NCBI RefSeq assembly: GCF_030269925.1
Contig: NC_085127.1
Coordinates: 7,385,501-7,449,500 of the forward strand
Source: Bombyx mori
Taxonomy: Eukaryota; Arthropoda; Insecta; Lepidoptera; Bombycidae
Reading direction: 5' to 3'
DNA length: 64,000 nucleotides
The notes below the pieces were generated by a model, which was given only the letters and a program-made list of their open reading frames with translations, had not been told where the DNA came from and did not search any database. Below, piece after piece: positions 34,544-45,817 of this stretch. The translations under genes and the position numbers were made by a program. Within the stretch, counting starts at the first letter, position 1. Each line of letters begins with the position of its first letter.

Positions 34544-35858
34544 CTACAACATGCTCATCACTTACAATGCTAAGCAATTGGATTATTAATAACATTTGTT
34601 TGTTGTAATTTATGAAATAATTTTTAAGGTTTATAATGTTCGGATCAATTAAAATTTATATTATTTTTCTTAATATGTATTTAATTGTTTAGGCAAAAAT
34701 TCGACACGACTCTTAGATGAAAATTTGGAGGAATGCATTTAGCTTTTGCGTACTCTTCTTTCGTTTTTCCATCATTGTGTTAGTATTTCTATTAATAATT
34801 TGCAATTCGGTTTCATAATTGGGAACCGCTTTCGCATACTGTGAAATGAACGCTTTTAACTTGGAAAATCGTATTTTGTTTTATTTTTTCTCTAAAAATA
34901 TTCCAATCCATAGATTGGAAGCCTCTCATAAGAGGCTTTTGAATATTCAAAAAGCAATTAGACGGAGTGCTGTGAACCCTTTGCAATGTTAAATACTGGC
35001 AACTGTTTTTTTTTCTTCGACCGAAGGACAAAGGCTCGGTAATTACGTCCAGCAATTTCACGCTTTACTACTTTTCAAATAAATTAATTTCAATAATTTA
35101 TTAGCGGTATTTTCCTTGGAAAGTTCTTGAAAACTTTTATTGATGTTAAATAATATCATTACACTGTCTATTGTGGACTGTTGTAACCAATTTTCCTGGG
35201 GTGTGGTAAGACATGAGACTCTTTTGGATAAAATGCTATTTATTTATTTATTTGGTCTATATTTATAAAGCTGTTTTTCGCGCACAAACTCTAGTTAAGT
35301 TTTTACACTAAATATACCTAATCATATATCTATAACATTCTATTAAACATATGATATATTTTCAATGACCGCAATTATTTTATTAATTACAAATTCATCA
35401 TTTTCAAATAACAATTTAAATGCATTCTTGGACTCAAATGTTCTCCATCAATTAACAGTATCAAGTAATTTAAGAAAATAATCTAGCAATAAAAGAAAAG
35501 TTTCGGTCCTAAACCGACACGTAAAAAAAAAAGGTCGTATTTGTCAACAAAGAGTTTCGCAATACATCGGCTATCGATGGAAGCGTAAAACTGCCCGTCA
35601 AATCCACTTATCTCAAACCCTTCACCCTTAACATTTTATTCTGAAAAGCAAAATGAAAAAAAAAAACTAGATCCAATTTTTTGAAAGGGAAATAAATATA
35701 CGATTTGAACCTAAGTCAGTTTAAAACAGGAAATACATATTTTCGACACATTCGTTACCTTTATTATTTTTGGAATTCGAATCCTGTTGGTGGAATCAAA
35801 TATTGAGTCAGCTATAACTATGACCGAAGATTATGACTGGTTGTGGCATTTTTTTTTG
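34544..35858. other. AT-rich sequence with two small hairpins
   Basis: ccaatc/gattgg near 34902-34917 and aagcctct/agaggctt near 34919-34938 lie side by side. No gene recognised. Confidence 0.4.
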
Positions 35859-36246
35859 TGGAACGAATTTCCTTATGGTACGATGCGGAGGGGTACCCTA
35901 ACCGGGAAAAAACGTCCGTAACGTAAGATTTTTATTAGTAATGCACACAGTGTACGACTTAAGTTTGTAATAACGTACAAATTAGTAATGCACACAGTGT
36001 ATGACTTAACTTTGTAATAAGGTACAAAAAATAGCATATTTTTATTATATATTTTTTATAAATCATAACAATAAAGTTGATAACTTTGTAAAATAGTTTT
36101 TTATTTTTTTTTATCAATAAGCAAAATCATAATAAAAAATGTTTACCCGAATAATTATATTCTTTATACCTCGAATAGAACTTAAAATTAATATTTTTAT
36201 AATAAGAAACTATATCGTTCCTATGCGGTGTCCCACGACACCACAC
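35859..36246 (-). mobile_element. putative MITE with GGAAC ends, copy 2
   Basis: The left end tggaacgaatttccttatgg and right end cggtgtcccacgacaccaca correspond in reverse to the ends of 21512-22050. A 49-bp tandem duplication lies at 35934-36031. Confidence 0.5.
35934..36031 (+). repeat. 49-bp direct tandem duplication
   Basis: attagtaatgcacacagtgt begins each unit; the units differ by only a few bases. Confidence 0.8.
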
Positions 36247-36248
36247 AT

Positions 36249-36597
36249 AATTTTTTTATTACTTAGATGGGTGGACGAGCTCACAGCCCACCTGGTGTTA
36301 AGTAATTACTGGAGCCAATAGACATTTACAACGTAAATGCGCCACCCACCGTGAGATATCCACCCTTCAAACCGAACACCCTTCAAACCGAAACGCATCA
36401 CTGATTCACGGCAGAAATAGGTGGGGTGGTGGCGTGGTGGTACCTACCCGTGCGGACTCACATGATGTCCTGCCACCAGTAATTACGCAAATTATAGTTT
36501 TGCGGGTTTGATTTTTATTACACGATTTTATTCATTCACCATGAAAGTCGATCGTGAACATTAAAACTTGTTAAGTACGTATTTCATTACAAAAATT
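36249..36597 (-). repeat. Bm1 SINE, head missing
   Basis: Tail and body down to tacgtatttcattacaaaaa, where a second Bm1 tail begins. A short internal duplication (acccttcaaaccga twice) lies near 36361-36391. Confidence 0.8.
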
Positions 36598-36599
36598 GT

Positions 36600-36950
36600 T
36601 TTTTTTTATTGCTTACATGGGTGGACGAGCTCACAACCCACCTGGTTTTAAGTGGTTACTGGAGCCCATAGACATCCACAACGTAAATGCGCCACCCACC
36701 TTGAGATATAAGATCTAAGGTCTCAAGTATAGTTACAACGGCTGCCCCACCTTTCAAACCGAAACGCATTACTGCTTCACGGCAGAAATAGGCGGGGTGG
36801 TGGTACCTACCCGCGCGGACTCGCAAGAGATCCTACCACCAGTCCTCACAAGAGGTCTTATCACCAGTATCCGCCTGCAAGATTCAAACACCGGTGGATC
36901 GCTAGATACGAATGTACCGGACTTCTTATCCTTTAGGCCACGACGACTTC
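36600..36950 (-). repeat. Bm1 SINE with head, internally deleted, in tandem with the previous copy
   Basis: Complete tail and body to caagagatcctaccaccagt, a repeated cacaagaggtcttatcacca, then a jump into the tRNA-like head ending gccacgacgacttc. Confidence 0.8.
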
Positions 36951-37231
36951 AATATTTTCTTGATACCATTACTAATACTATTACTACTACTATTACTACT
37001 ATTGTTTTTTTGTTGCACACGTAATGTAACGTAATTGACTGGTGAACACGAGGTTGTTATTGCTAAAGTGTATTTAAGTTTTTTTTCCTACTTATTACGC
37101 TGTAGCCTAAGAGGCTATAAGTTGTTCCAGCTATGTTGTGACTTGTGACTGGTATGTAAGTATGTATGTATAGGCTCATTCTGTTTATAAGGATGACCAG
37201 ATTGACCAGAAAGTACTGTTCACGTGTAACT

Positions 37232-37322
37232 TTACGTTGAGATATCTATGGGCTCCAAACATTTACTACTTAGCACTAGGTGGGCCATGAGCTAGAGTAT
37301 TTATCTACATAATAAAAAAAAT
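37232..37322 (+). repeat. Bm1 SINE tail, diverged
   Basis: gatatctatgggctcca, cactaggtgggccatgagct, tatctacataataaaaaa. Confidence 0.6.
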
Positions 37323-37370
37323 GTATTTGCTTTCCATTGCGCATTCATAAATTAGCACGTATTAATGCGA

Positions 37371-37482
37371 GTTGTTTTTTATTTGCCTTTGAAGGCAAAT
37401 GAGCTAACCGTGCATTTGATCGGTGCTTACCATTCATGGACATCAGTAGCGCCAGGAGTACAACTAAGCTTTTGCTTATCAG
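37371..37482 (-). mobile_element. degraded LINE tail like the 24.6-kb element
   Basis: The order aaatgagctaaccgtgcatt, gtgcttaccattcatggaca, cagtagcgccaggagtac, aagcttttgct parallels 24640-24740. Confidence 0.5.
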
Positions 37483-37505
37483 CGTCGCGTTGGCGCAATG
37501 TACAT

Positions 37506-37741
37506 ATCGACGCTTGAAAGGCAAACGTGACTAAGCGACAATAACTGCTTTGTACATAAATGATAGGCAATAACCATATTCGATGCGCAAAAAATATATA
37601 TTTCTAGGTCTATTAAAATCATTTCAATCCTACAGCTAGATTCGTTAAAATATAATTTTTTTCAGGTATTTTAACTTTAAATCAGTTTACAGTAAGGTTC
37701 ACGCATTGTCGCTTAGTCACGTTTGCCTTTCAAGCGTCGAT
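37506..37741. mobile_element. 236-bp MITE with perfect 36-bp inverted ends
   Basis: Arms 37506-37541 and 37706-37741 are exact reverse complements (atcgacgcttgaaaggcaaa...). AT-rich interior, no ORF. I could not settle the target-site duplication. Confidence 0.8.
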
Positions 37742-38036
37742 CTATATCTGACTGTTAAAGTGACCTTCTAAATGATTTTGCACTCTCACCCGGATCAGAG
37801 CAGAATCCGAAGAGGTAGGAGTAACAAACGCGCTCAATACTGCAATTAGACATGCAACCACTCCAAGAAGCCAATCTATCGGGGACTCGTCAGGTCGCCT
37901 CGACGATGGTTGTTCCGGGATCCCTCAGACTTAGCTTTGTAAATTAGTACAGTTTTGCATACCCATGTAAGTAATGAGTGTTATATGCCACTCCCACTTC
38001 AGAAACGACTTAAATATGCGATAATTCTGTTGGAAA

Positions 38037-38264
38037 TCTATACTTAATATTATAAAGAGGAAAGATTTGTTTGTTTGTTTGTTTCGAATAGGCTCCGAAA
38101 CTACTGGACCGATTTGAAAAATTCTTTTTCCATTAGATGCCGACATTGTCCCTGATGAACATAGGCTACTTTTTTTAAAAAAAAATTAATATTTTTTAAA
38201 TTTTTTTTTTTGGTTTCATGTGTGTTTTAAATGTTTCCGAAGCGAAGCGAGGGCGGGTCGCTAT
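38037..38264 (+). mobile_element. non-autonomous Helitron, short, decayed 3' end
   Basis: Starts A|TCTATACTTAATATTATAAA with the GTTTGTTTGTTT run and ctactggaccgatttgaaaa. It ends gaagcgaagcgagggcgggt then cgCTAT, one base away from CTRR. Confidence 0.7.
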
Positions 38265-38851
38265 ATGGTATAAAATGAAATTGTAGAATTTTATGAAATT
38301 TTACAACAACACACTAAAAATAAAATCTAGTGGCCTTGTCTAGCGAAGACTTGTGCGAAGTCACAAAATTAAATTCCATTTTCAATTTCCAGACTTAATC
38401 ATATGTTTCTAGGACATGTCGTGTCACAAAACCTTCACGCGAAAACGAGTAACAATGCGGCCTGCATGCACTCTGCAGTATATTCCATGACAACAAAGAC
38501 TCAAATTAAATTTGGTAAATAGAAACATAAAGTCGGTTGTACGTTTTGCTAACAGCGCTTTTTTGGAGCACGTTTGTTTGGAGCTTATGAAAGGAAAAGG
38601 AAATTTCTGAACACGGCTCGCGATAGGGATTGACTGATAAAATCGTCAAGTAACGAAATAACGAAAAAGGCTTATGTCCATGTTCTTGAAGAAACCAAGC
38701 AAATAACTTTAATTTATGGTAAAATAATGAGATTAAACTTCGATGCACTATTTGATGTAACTCACATTTATAAATCTCAATCTTATAACAGAGATGTCTT
38801 ATCATAATAATTGTTGCAAAAATTCCACCTATTTTTATTTAATTTTAATTG
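38265..38851. other. sequence without recognised features
   Basis: No coding content seen. Confidence 0.4.
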
Positions 38852-39170
38852 TGTAGTCACGTGAACGAACTCACGACTCACCGCGCGTTAAGTGAATACC
38901 GAGGCCTAGAGACACCACAGTGTCAATGCCACAACTCACCTTTGAGGTCATGAGGTCAACCTCTAAATTTTTATTGCTTGATGCGTGGACGAGCTCACAG
39001 CTCATCCGGTGCTAAGTGGTTAATGGAGCCCACAGACATCTACAGCGTAAATGCCGCTACTCACCTTGAGATATGAGTTCCAAGGTTGCAGCTTAGTTAT
39101 AACGCCTGCCCCGCCCTTCAAACCGAAACGCATTACTGCTGTGAAGCAGAAATAGGCATTTCAGAAATAG
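38852..39170 (-). repeat. two diverged Bm1 SINE fragments in tandem
   Basis: 38852-38960 (cgaactcacgactcaccgcg, cctagagacaccacagtgtc) is very old. 38966-39170 (gcgtggacgagctcacagct, cttcaaaccgaaacgcatta) is better preserved. Confidence 0.65.
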
Positions 39171-39654
39171 GAATTTTATACTATAACTGGTATTCGATTC
39201 TTCAAGCCGTGATGTATTACTGCTTTGCTGTTGATATAGGTACGGTGCTGGTATCTTCCCCTACTACTTATATTACATATCTCATTTAAGCAAAGTTTAA
39301 TATATATTTATAGCACTAATTATATCCGAATGAAAGATGGATAAAACTAAATTAAAATTTCTGATGCCTAAGGAATAAACAGACATATTAATATATAGAA
39401 AGTTAAATGTTTTCGCGTGAAGGTTTTAGGGAACTGTGTCACCGTGCACATAACTGTACTCTGCAGTCATTTGGTTAAGTAAAACCTGATTTACGGATGT
39501 TTTCATGCTACTGCATTCGAACTCAACTATAATAGTTGGGACTGATTTGTATGATTTTCATTTTTGTTTTATTTTTGTTTGTCTACATTAAGCTTAATCC
39601 AGATGTTAACTGAGCGTAAGCAAAGTCTAACTTGAATGCCTCGGCGTTGAGACA
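39171..39654. other. sequence without certain features
   Basis: 39195-39250 may be a further decayed Bm1 piece (tattactgctttgctgttga tatagg). Nothing else recognised. Confidence 0.35.
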
Positions 39655-39948
39655 TCTTATACCTTTAAACGAGCAATTCTTGTATATATATATAGATATA
39701 AGTATATAATCTGATTCTCGGAAATGGCTACAACGATTTTCATACAATTTAGTATACAGGGGATTTCGGGAGCGATAAATCGATCTAGCTACTATTTATT
39801 TTCAGAAAATGTTGTTTTATTCGTGTTTTCACTTTATGACTCTTCCCGACATCTATTGGCGAATAATAATACTATTTTAACCGCTTTAAAGACACAACAA
39901 GATGGCGGTATCAAAAAAAAAAACGAGCAAGGCTCGGTCATCATCTAA
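39655..39948 (+). mobile_element. Lep1-type non-autonomous Helitron, copy 2
   Basis: Starts A|TCTTATACCTTTAAACGAG and ends with the hairpin cgagcaaggctcgg then tcatcatCTAA|T. The same family as 29454-29749 in opposite orientation. Confidence 0.85.
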
Positions 39949-40866
39949 TTATCATAAAGTGTGAATTATTATCGGCTAAAGTTTTGTTTTTGGTGTCGAC
40001 GTTGGCAGACGAACTCGCTGCCGATTCGGTGATATTCACTTGGCAGTAACTTGGCTATGCCTTTAGCATTACCTTTACAAATAATAATATTATATAATAC
40101 TATATATATATTTACAAGCTAAAGTGCTTGATTGCTTCCAAACAAAAACAGAGCTGACCATAAACTTAATAAAAAATTATTAAAAATAAACTTTAATAAA
40201 AAAATATTAAAGTTTATTTAAGACTTTACTTGCGATTGTATTAATTTCTAAAAGATTTATATAAGAAATATATTTCGCCAAATATATTTTCCTATATATA
40301 GGATGGTGCGACGATAAGAATATAACTTTCATTAGAAAAGTAAACACTGAACTTCGAATTACAAAGATATAATCTACAAAGATAAGATAGAAAGTTACAG
40401 TATAAAATATTAATTGTGATTTCAGAATTCTAAAGCAAAAAGAAACTGAGGGGGCACGAATGTAACAACGTTATACATTCAGCGGAATGTTGCTCCACTT
40501 GCGAATTGACAACGAAAGCAGGTTACCGGGTTCTAGAAACATCTATTCGCCTCGCATTCGACTCCTTTTTTTTAGATACGACTTAAATAAAACTCACCGC
40601 GTTACCTTCAGAGTAAATCAGGTGAATATTTCACAAGGAACTGAAGTGATTTTTCCAAGGCTTCACAGCGAGCCGTGTTTATTTATGCATCTATTCGTGC
40701 GCCACTGAATTTTGGCCTGTAAATTTTTGGCACAATGCTATATGTACTTCCTACAGGTTCGCTGTCCTTTTCCTCCATTCGACTGGATCAATTGAATATT
40801 CGAGATAGTCAGTTTTTGATTATTTAAAAACTGGTAATTTTCGTGTTAAATGTCGTAATAAATGTT
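39949..40866. other. AT-rich sequence, nothing recognised
   Basis: Only chance ORFs, such as 40487-40708. Confidence 0.4.
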
Positions 40867-41290
40867 GAAGTCGTCGTGGCCTAAGGGATAAGACGTCCGG
40901 TGCGTTCGTGTTGAGCGATGCAACGGTGTTCGAATCCCAGGCGGGTACCAATTTTTCTAATGAATTACGTACTCAACAAATGTTCACGATTGACTTCCAC
41001 GGTGAAGGAATAGCATCGTGTAATAAAAATTATAATTTGCGTAATAACTGGTGGTTGGACCTCTTGTGAGTCCGCGCGGGTAGGTACCATCGCCCTGCCT
41101 ATTTCTACCGTGAAGCAGTAATGCGTTTCAGTTTGAATGGTTGGGCAGCCGTTGTAAGTATACTTGAGACCTTAAAACTTATATATCAAGGTGGGTGGCG
41201 AATTTACGTCGTAGATGTCTATGGGCTCCAGTAACCACTTAAAACCAGGTGGGCTGTGAACACGTCCAACCATCTAAGATTTTTTTTTAA
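40867..41290 (+). repeat. Bm1 SINE, full length
   Basis: aagtcgtcgtggcctaaggg, B box gttcgaatcc, full body and ccaaccatctaag tail; the tail is followed by T's instead of A's. Confidence 0.83.
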
Positions 41291-42937
41291 TGTAAAAACG
41301 AATTATAAAATTAATATTAAATTATATAATTATATAATTTGTAAAAGTCGAAAATTTATCAAGCCATAAAATATGGGGTTTTTATTAAGTTTGCAAAATC
41401 CAAGCATTAAAAAAACCAGGTTAATTCTAGGAATGGACCCAAGGTCTTTGAATTAAATATAAACTTTAATTAGTAAATATGGGTGGCTAACACTTAAGAT
41501 CTTCTTATTATGAAGATGAAAACCTAATTCAAACAAAATATATTAGAGTCTTAGATACTATTAGTTATTTCTATATTTAAAGAAATTTAAATAATAATAA
41601 ATATTTTTTGTAAAAAATTAGACAGATGTATACAATAACACTTCTGTCGTTCGTAAAAAAAATGGTAACAGATGCTGACAAAGCAATAAATATACTCTTA
41701 ATTATGTCTACGATTCGTATAAGCTGAAGAAAATCTTATAAGTTTAAAATTGCTATTAAATAAAGCTCCGAATAACCATTGTAAGCGGAGTTCATTATTC
41801 ATCATTGCTTTGTTAGAAAATTCGAACTTGTTTCTCGTTTCTCTCAATACTACGTCATTAAAAATACTTCAGTACTTACAATATTTCTTTATAAATGTAC
41901 TTCGGAAACTCATAATGACTTTTTGGTGTTAATTGGGTACGCTTACCTCTCGAACAAAAATGTTCGATGTAGGTAAGACGTTCGAATTGAAATGCCAAGG
42001 AACGAATGTCCACAAGTGTGAACGAAGTACTGGAAGATATAATGATATCAGTAATTAATAATGCCGTATACAAAACAATATTGATTAAGCCCTTTATAAT
42101 TACAACCGGAACCTTAAAATATAAATGGAAAATACTCGACATATTATTTTATTCTCTTCTCATTCTCTTTAATCTCGCTCATTTAATTTCATGAACATTT
42201 GGTGTAGTAAGCTAAAATTAAGGTAGCCTCGCGTATTCCGAAAGGGGTGACGCGTTTCATAAATAAAAACAATCCCGTGGTCTTGTTAGGGAAGTTGTAA
42301 CGTTTTTTTTCTGCCCACGTACGTTTCATCCGGGGGCCAATTAAAAAGAATTACTTTTTTGCGTATGAACCTCACGAGTGCCTGTAACTTTTAATTGTGA
42401 CAGATATTTTCGAATTTTAATAGCTTTTGATGTCAAATTGTTGTTAATAAATGGGCCATTCCCTGACAGTGCTAGAATACTGAAACACCGAATACCTAAA
42501 AAAACAATCGGCTAAAATATCATTTATCTCTTATAAGGATGCATAGGTTACATTCAAAGTGCCCAATGCTATAAATATCTCTAGAGTATTTGCTAGTTGT
42601 TAACTCAAGCACTCAATAAATTTGTTAATGCTTATTAATTATATAATTTTGAACCGTTTGTTAATTATTTTCAACATTATGTTTCATCATCACATAAACG
42701 TCAAATTAAATGTGAAAATTCGTCCGTAAGAGTTTTAGCGAGTAAAAAAAAGCACGGATACTATTTTAAATCCTTTGGCCTGGAGTAAAATTAGTTTCGT
42801 TTTCGTTACTATGTTCAGTGAGGGACTTCTACTAAGTGCATTCCTGTGTTGGAAACTGCTGAAACATACTAACTATGTTTATTTTAAACGAGAATGACAG
42901 ATAGGCCTGACGCGAATGTATGAAGAATATTTGCATA
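41291..42937. other. AT-rich sequence, nothing recognised
   Basis: Overlapping ORFs near 41876-42194 on both strands have no recognisable content. Confidence 0.4.
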
Positions 42938-43914
42938 TCTTAATATGTATAATTCTTCTGCTCATGTGGATATTAATGAACTTCACTTAAATAATTTTGA
43001 CCGACGAAGGACCGATTTTGATGAAATTTGTTGGGTGTGTTTATGTGGATTCGAGAATGGTTTAGATTCAGAATGGCTCAGAAACAGCTTATCCGATTTA
43101 AATGTGGTTTTCACTAATTTACTGTGGTAAACTTCATGATAAGTTATGTTTTATGATAAGTACGTGTTTACCAAACAACGTTGTGTTAGTAGGTACTACT
43201 TATTGTAAGAATGCCTCGAAAAAGATCCAACCTCTCCCAGTGCAGCAGGAATGCTAAAAGGATGAGATTAGTTCGATCACAGGAATCTGATGGAAAGCAT
43301 GAGGCAAGACTCAGGTTTGTCCATCGATCGTGAATCTCATTATCGCTTGAGTCTGAGACCTTTACTGATAGGGAAAAAGGCTTGGACAGCAAATGCCCGG
43401 TCTCAAGAGACACTTGAAGAACGCGAAGCACGTCTCAGTGCCGATCGCGAGGCTCATGCACTATCGCTTGAGTCTGAGACCTTTACTGATAGGGAAATCC
43501 ATCTGAGCTCTCAGAGGGTTCGGACAGCAAATTCCCGGTCTCAGGAGACACTAGAAGATCGGGAAGCACGACTCACTGCCGATCGCGTTTCCAGTGTGCC
43601 TATGTTTCGTGATGATAATAAATAAAGCCCAAGGTCAGATGCTAAAAGTAGTGAGTATAGATCTTAGTGTTAAATGCTTTTCACACAGTCAACTGTCACA
43701 CGGCTATGTAGCTCTGTCACGTGTTATCAATCCTAGCAACCTGTATGCTTTGATCCCCGATGGCTATACGTGTAATGTCGTGTATAGAGAAGCATTACTT
43801 TAAATTAGATTTTTCTAAATACCCAAATGACGGTGTTTATAAACCAAAAGATATGTCCTAAAACTGCTGCCCTAAGTCGCCATTCCACGCGGACGGAGTC
43901 GCGGGCACAGCTAG
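42938..43914 (+). mobile_element. internally deleted Helitron with coding remains
   Basis: Starts A|TCTTAATATGTATAATTCTT, has gaccgattttgatgaaattt, then remnants of the RepHel protein (43211-43803), and ends cgcggacggagtcgcgggca then cagCTAG|T (43911-43914). About 1 kb, against the several kb of autonomous relatives. Confidence 0.75.
43211..43803 (+). pseudogene. Helitron Rep/helicase protein fragments
   Basis: 43211 begins MPRKRSNLSQCSRNAKRMRL, a Helitron-protein start, and frame-shifts within ~40 codons. 43330-43610 holds a repeated segment with RTANSRSQETLE and EREARLSADREA. 43594-43803 holds the C-terminal Pif1-type helicase motif INKAQGQMLKVVSIDL, CFSHSQL, VALSRV and the end VVYREALL. 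The Rep nuclease region and the other helicase motifs are gone. Confidence 0.75.
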
Positions 43915-45006
43915 TACGTACATATATAGATTAAAACACATACATACATATCAATAATAATATTAAAAATGGATTATATAAACAAAACTACTTTTAAAAA
44001 TACTAAGTTATCAGTGAAAGTTTAGTGTATTTGATTATAATATTTTATAGATATCTGATCTGTGGTATTCATCTGGAAAAAAAGTAATCAGTTTTTGAAT
44101 TATATTTATTACATTTTATTACACTTAGCTGGTTCGTTTATCTGTGTTAAGCTAACTAATCTAAAATACAACATTTTGTCACTTTTATGATTAGGTTTCA
44201 TCTTAAAGTTCTTGCGAGCTTTGACGAATCCTGACGATTTAATGTTTTAGTCACGTACTTAAAAGGTTACAGAACTAGTCACTTTGGTTTACGCGTTATC
44301 TATGAATTTGAGGGAGTTCATATTGAGTCCCTTCTTTATTTCGCCGTAAAATCGTTTTTTATGTAATTAACACCACAGTTGAAACAATATGAGTTTTATT
44401 GTTGTAGCGGAATAAACAATTCTAAGTTATTATATTATATTATTATAGTTACATAATTATTATACACATTATATTTTATTTTTCGTTTTTAAATTATTTG
44501 GCGGTAAAAAGATCCCGTGTCCAGACTAGCTTTTTTTTCCCACCACTAGTGCGTTTCGGCTTACGCATCATAAAAAGGTGCGTTCTTAAACGCCACAAAT
44601 AAAAAAAAATACTTCTTCTTTCTCTTCTTGTTCCTTTGACGTAATTTTATTGAGTACCTCGCGTAGGTCGAATGATACTGTTAACAAGGCTTCCGTCACG
44701 CCTCAACACCCTTGAGCTCATCTCAGCATAATTTCTGCAAGATCGTTGTTAAAAAAGAATTTCTTTTTAATCCTCATACAAAAATGATAAGTGCTAAACT
44801 TTGTTTTCAAGATTGAACGATCAAAACTCATACATTAAATATTTCCACGTTTCTTTCTGACTCATTTCTTTTTAATACATCAAAGTCAGAGTTTTGTAAC
44901 TTTTTCTAGTCAGCTTATTCAATTTGTTTGAGATGTGTGTTATTGGTGTAAATATTTCAACTTATTTTGTATAAGTACTACGAGTAACAGTCAAATTACA
45001 AGTAAA
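43915..45006. other. AT-rich sequence, nothing recognised
   Basis: No coding content seen. Confidence 0.4.
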
Positions 45007-45010
45007 ATAT

Positions 45011-45394
45011 TGTTACGCGCTGGGGTTCGGGATAAATAAAAATTCTACCAAAGTACAAATTATTACTGTATTAACAATTAGAACACTCAAAGTACACTTT
45101 ATAATTTGTAGTTCATTTCTTCCGTTTCGCTTCAGATGATCCGTTCGCTGTTTTGCTTTGAGTAGTTCCGATTACTAACTGCCTTCGTGACATCCCTGCA
45201 ACGCTTTTATAGTTGATACGACATCCCTCGAATCATTGAGAACATTCCTCACAAGTCGAGTATTTTCGATATGCGTTTCCGCCATTTCACAATAGATGGC
45301 GTTGTACTTCTCGATCGTTCTAAATTTCAATGGGTCTTTTGATATTCGTTTCTGCTATTCGACGATAGATGGCGTTGCTCTTACCGTCGTAACA
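45011..45394 (-). mobile_element. solo LTR
   Basis: 384 bp beginning TGTTAC and ending GTAACA, flanked by ATAT on both sides (45007-45010, 45395-45398). On the minus strand TATAAAA (45205-45211) is followed after about 24 bp by an initiator-like gcagttagt, which supports this orientation. Two ~41-bp repeats lie at 45266-45306 and 45340-45380. No internal retroviral genes are present; superfamily not settled. Confidence 0.7.
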
Positions 45395-45414
45395 ATATGT
45401 AATACATAGCATTA

Positions 45415-45817
45415 TCATTCCGATAGAGGCACCCGTCACGTGCGGACGTGCTCATTGTCCACTCGATCGCCCGGTCTTTGTTCGCCCGGCTTTTGTTAGC
45501 CCGGCCATTGTTCGCGCGGCCTGTGTTCGTGATACATCTGCCGACCAAGTGTGTTTCCTGGAAGCTTTTATTTGTTTTGTTTTAGTTATTTTTGTGTTCG
45601 TGGAACATTTGCCGACAAAGTGTTTTCCTGCAAGTATTTATTTGTTTTGTTTCTTTTTGTAATTTCTGTTTTGTTGAGCTTTTTCTTTGTCCTGTAGTAA
45701 TCGCGCCGCATTGCCACCTGTGTTCAATAGAACCGCTCAGGTCCGAGAAGTTCGGGCCTCGCCGCAAGGCGAGTGTTTTCAAGACCCGGGGCCGCCCCAC
45801 CTGGGTACTCAGCGATC
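45415..45817 (+). promoter_or_regulatory. LINE 5' UTR / presumed internal promoter
   Basis: GC-rich start with repeated cccgg...ttgttcgc phrases (45470-45520), followed by two related blocks with tgccgac and gtgtttcctg (near 45538 and 45610). Jockey-type elements carry an internal pol II promoter here; that is family knowledge, not seen directly. Confidence 0.4.

Noticed and set aside
35934..36031. Satellite array
   Set aside because: Only two units; a simple tandem duplication inside a MITE-like repeat.
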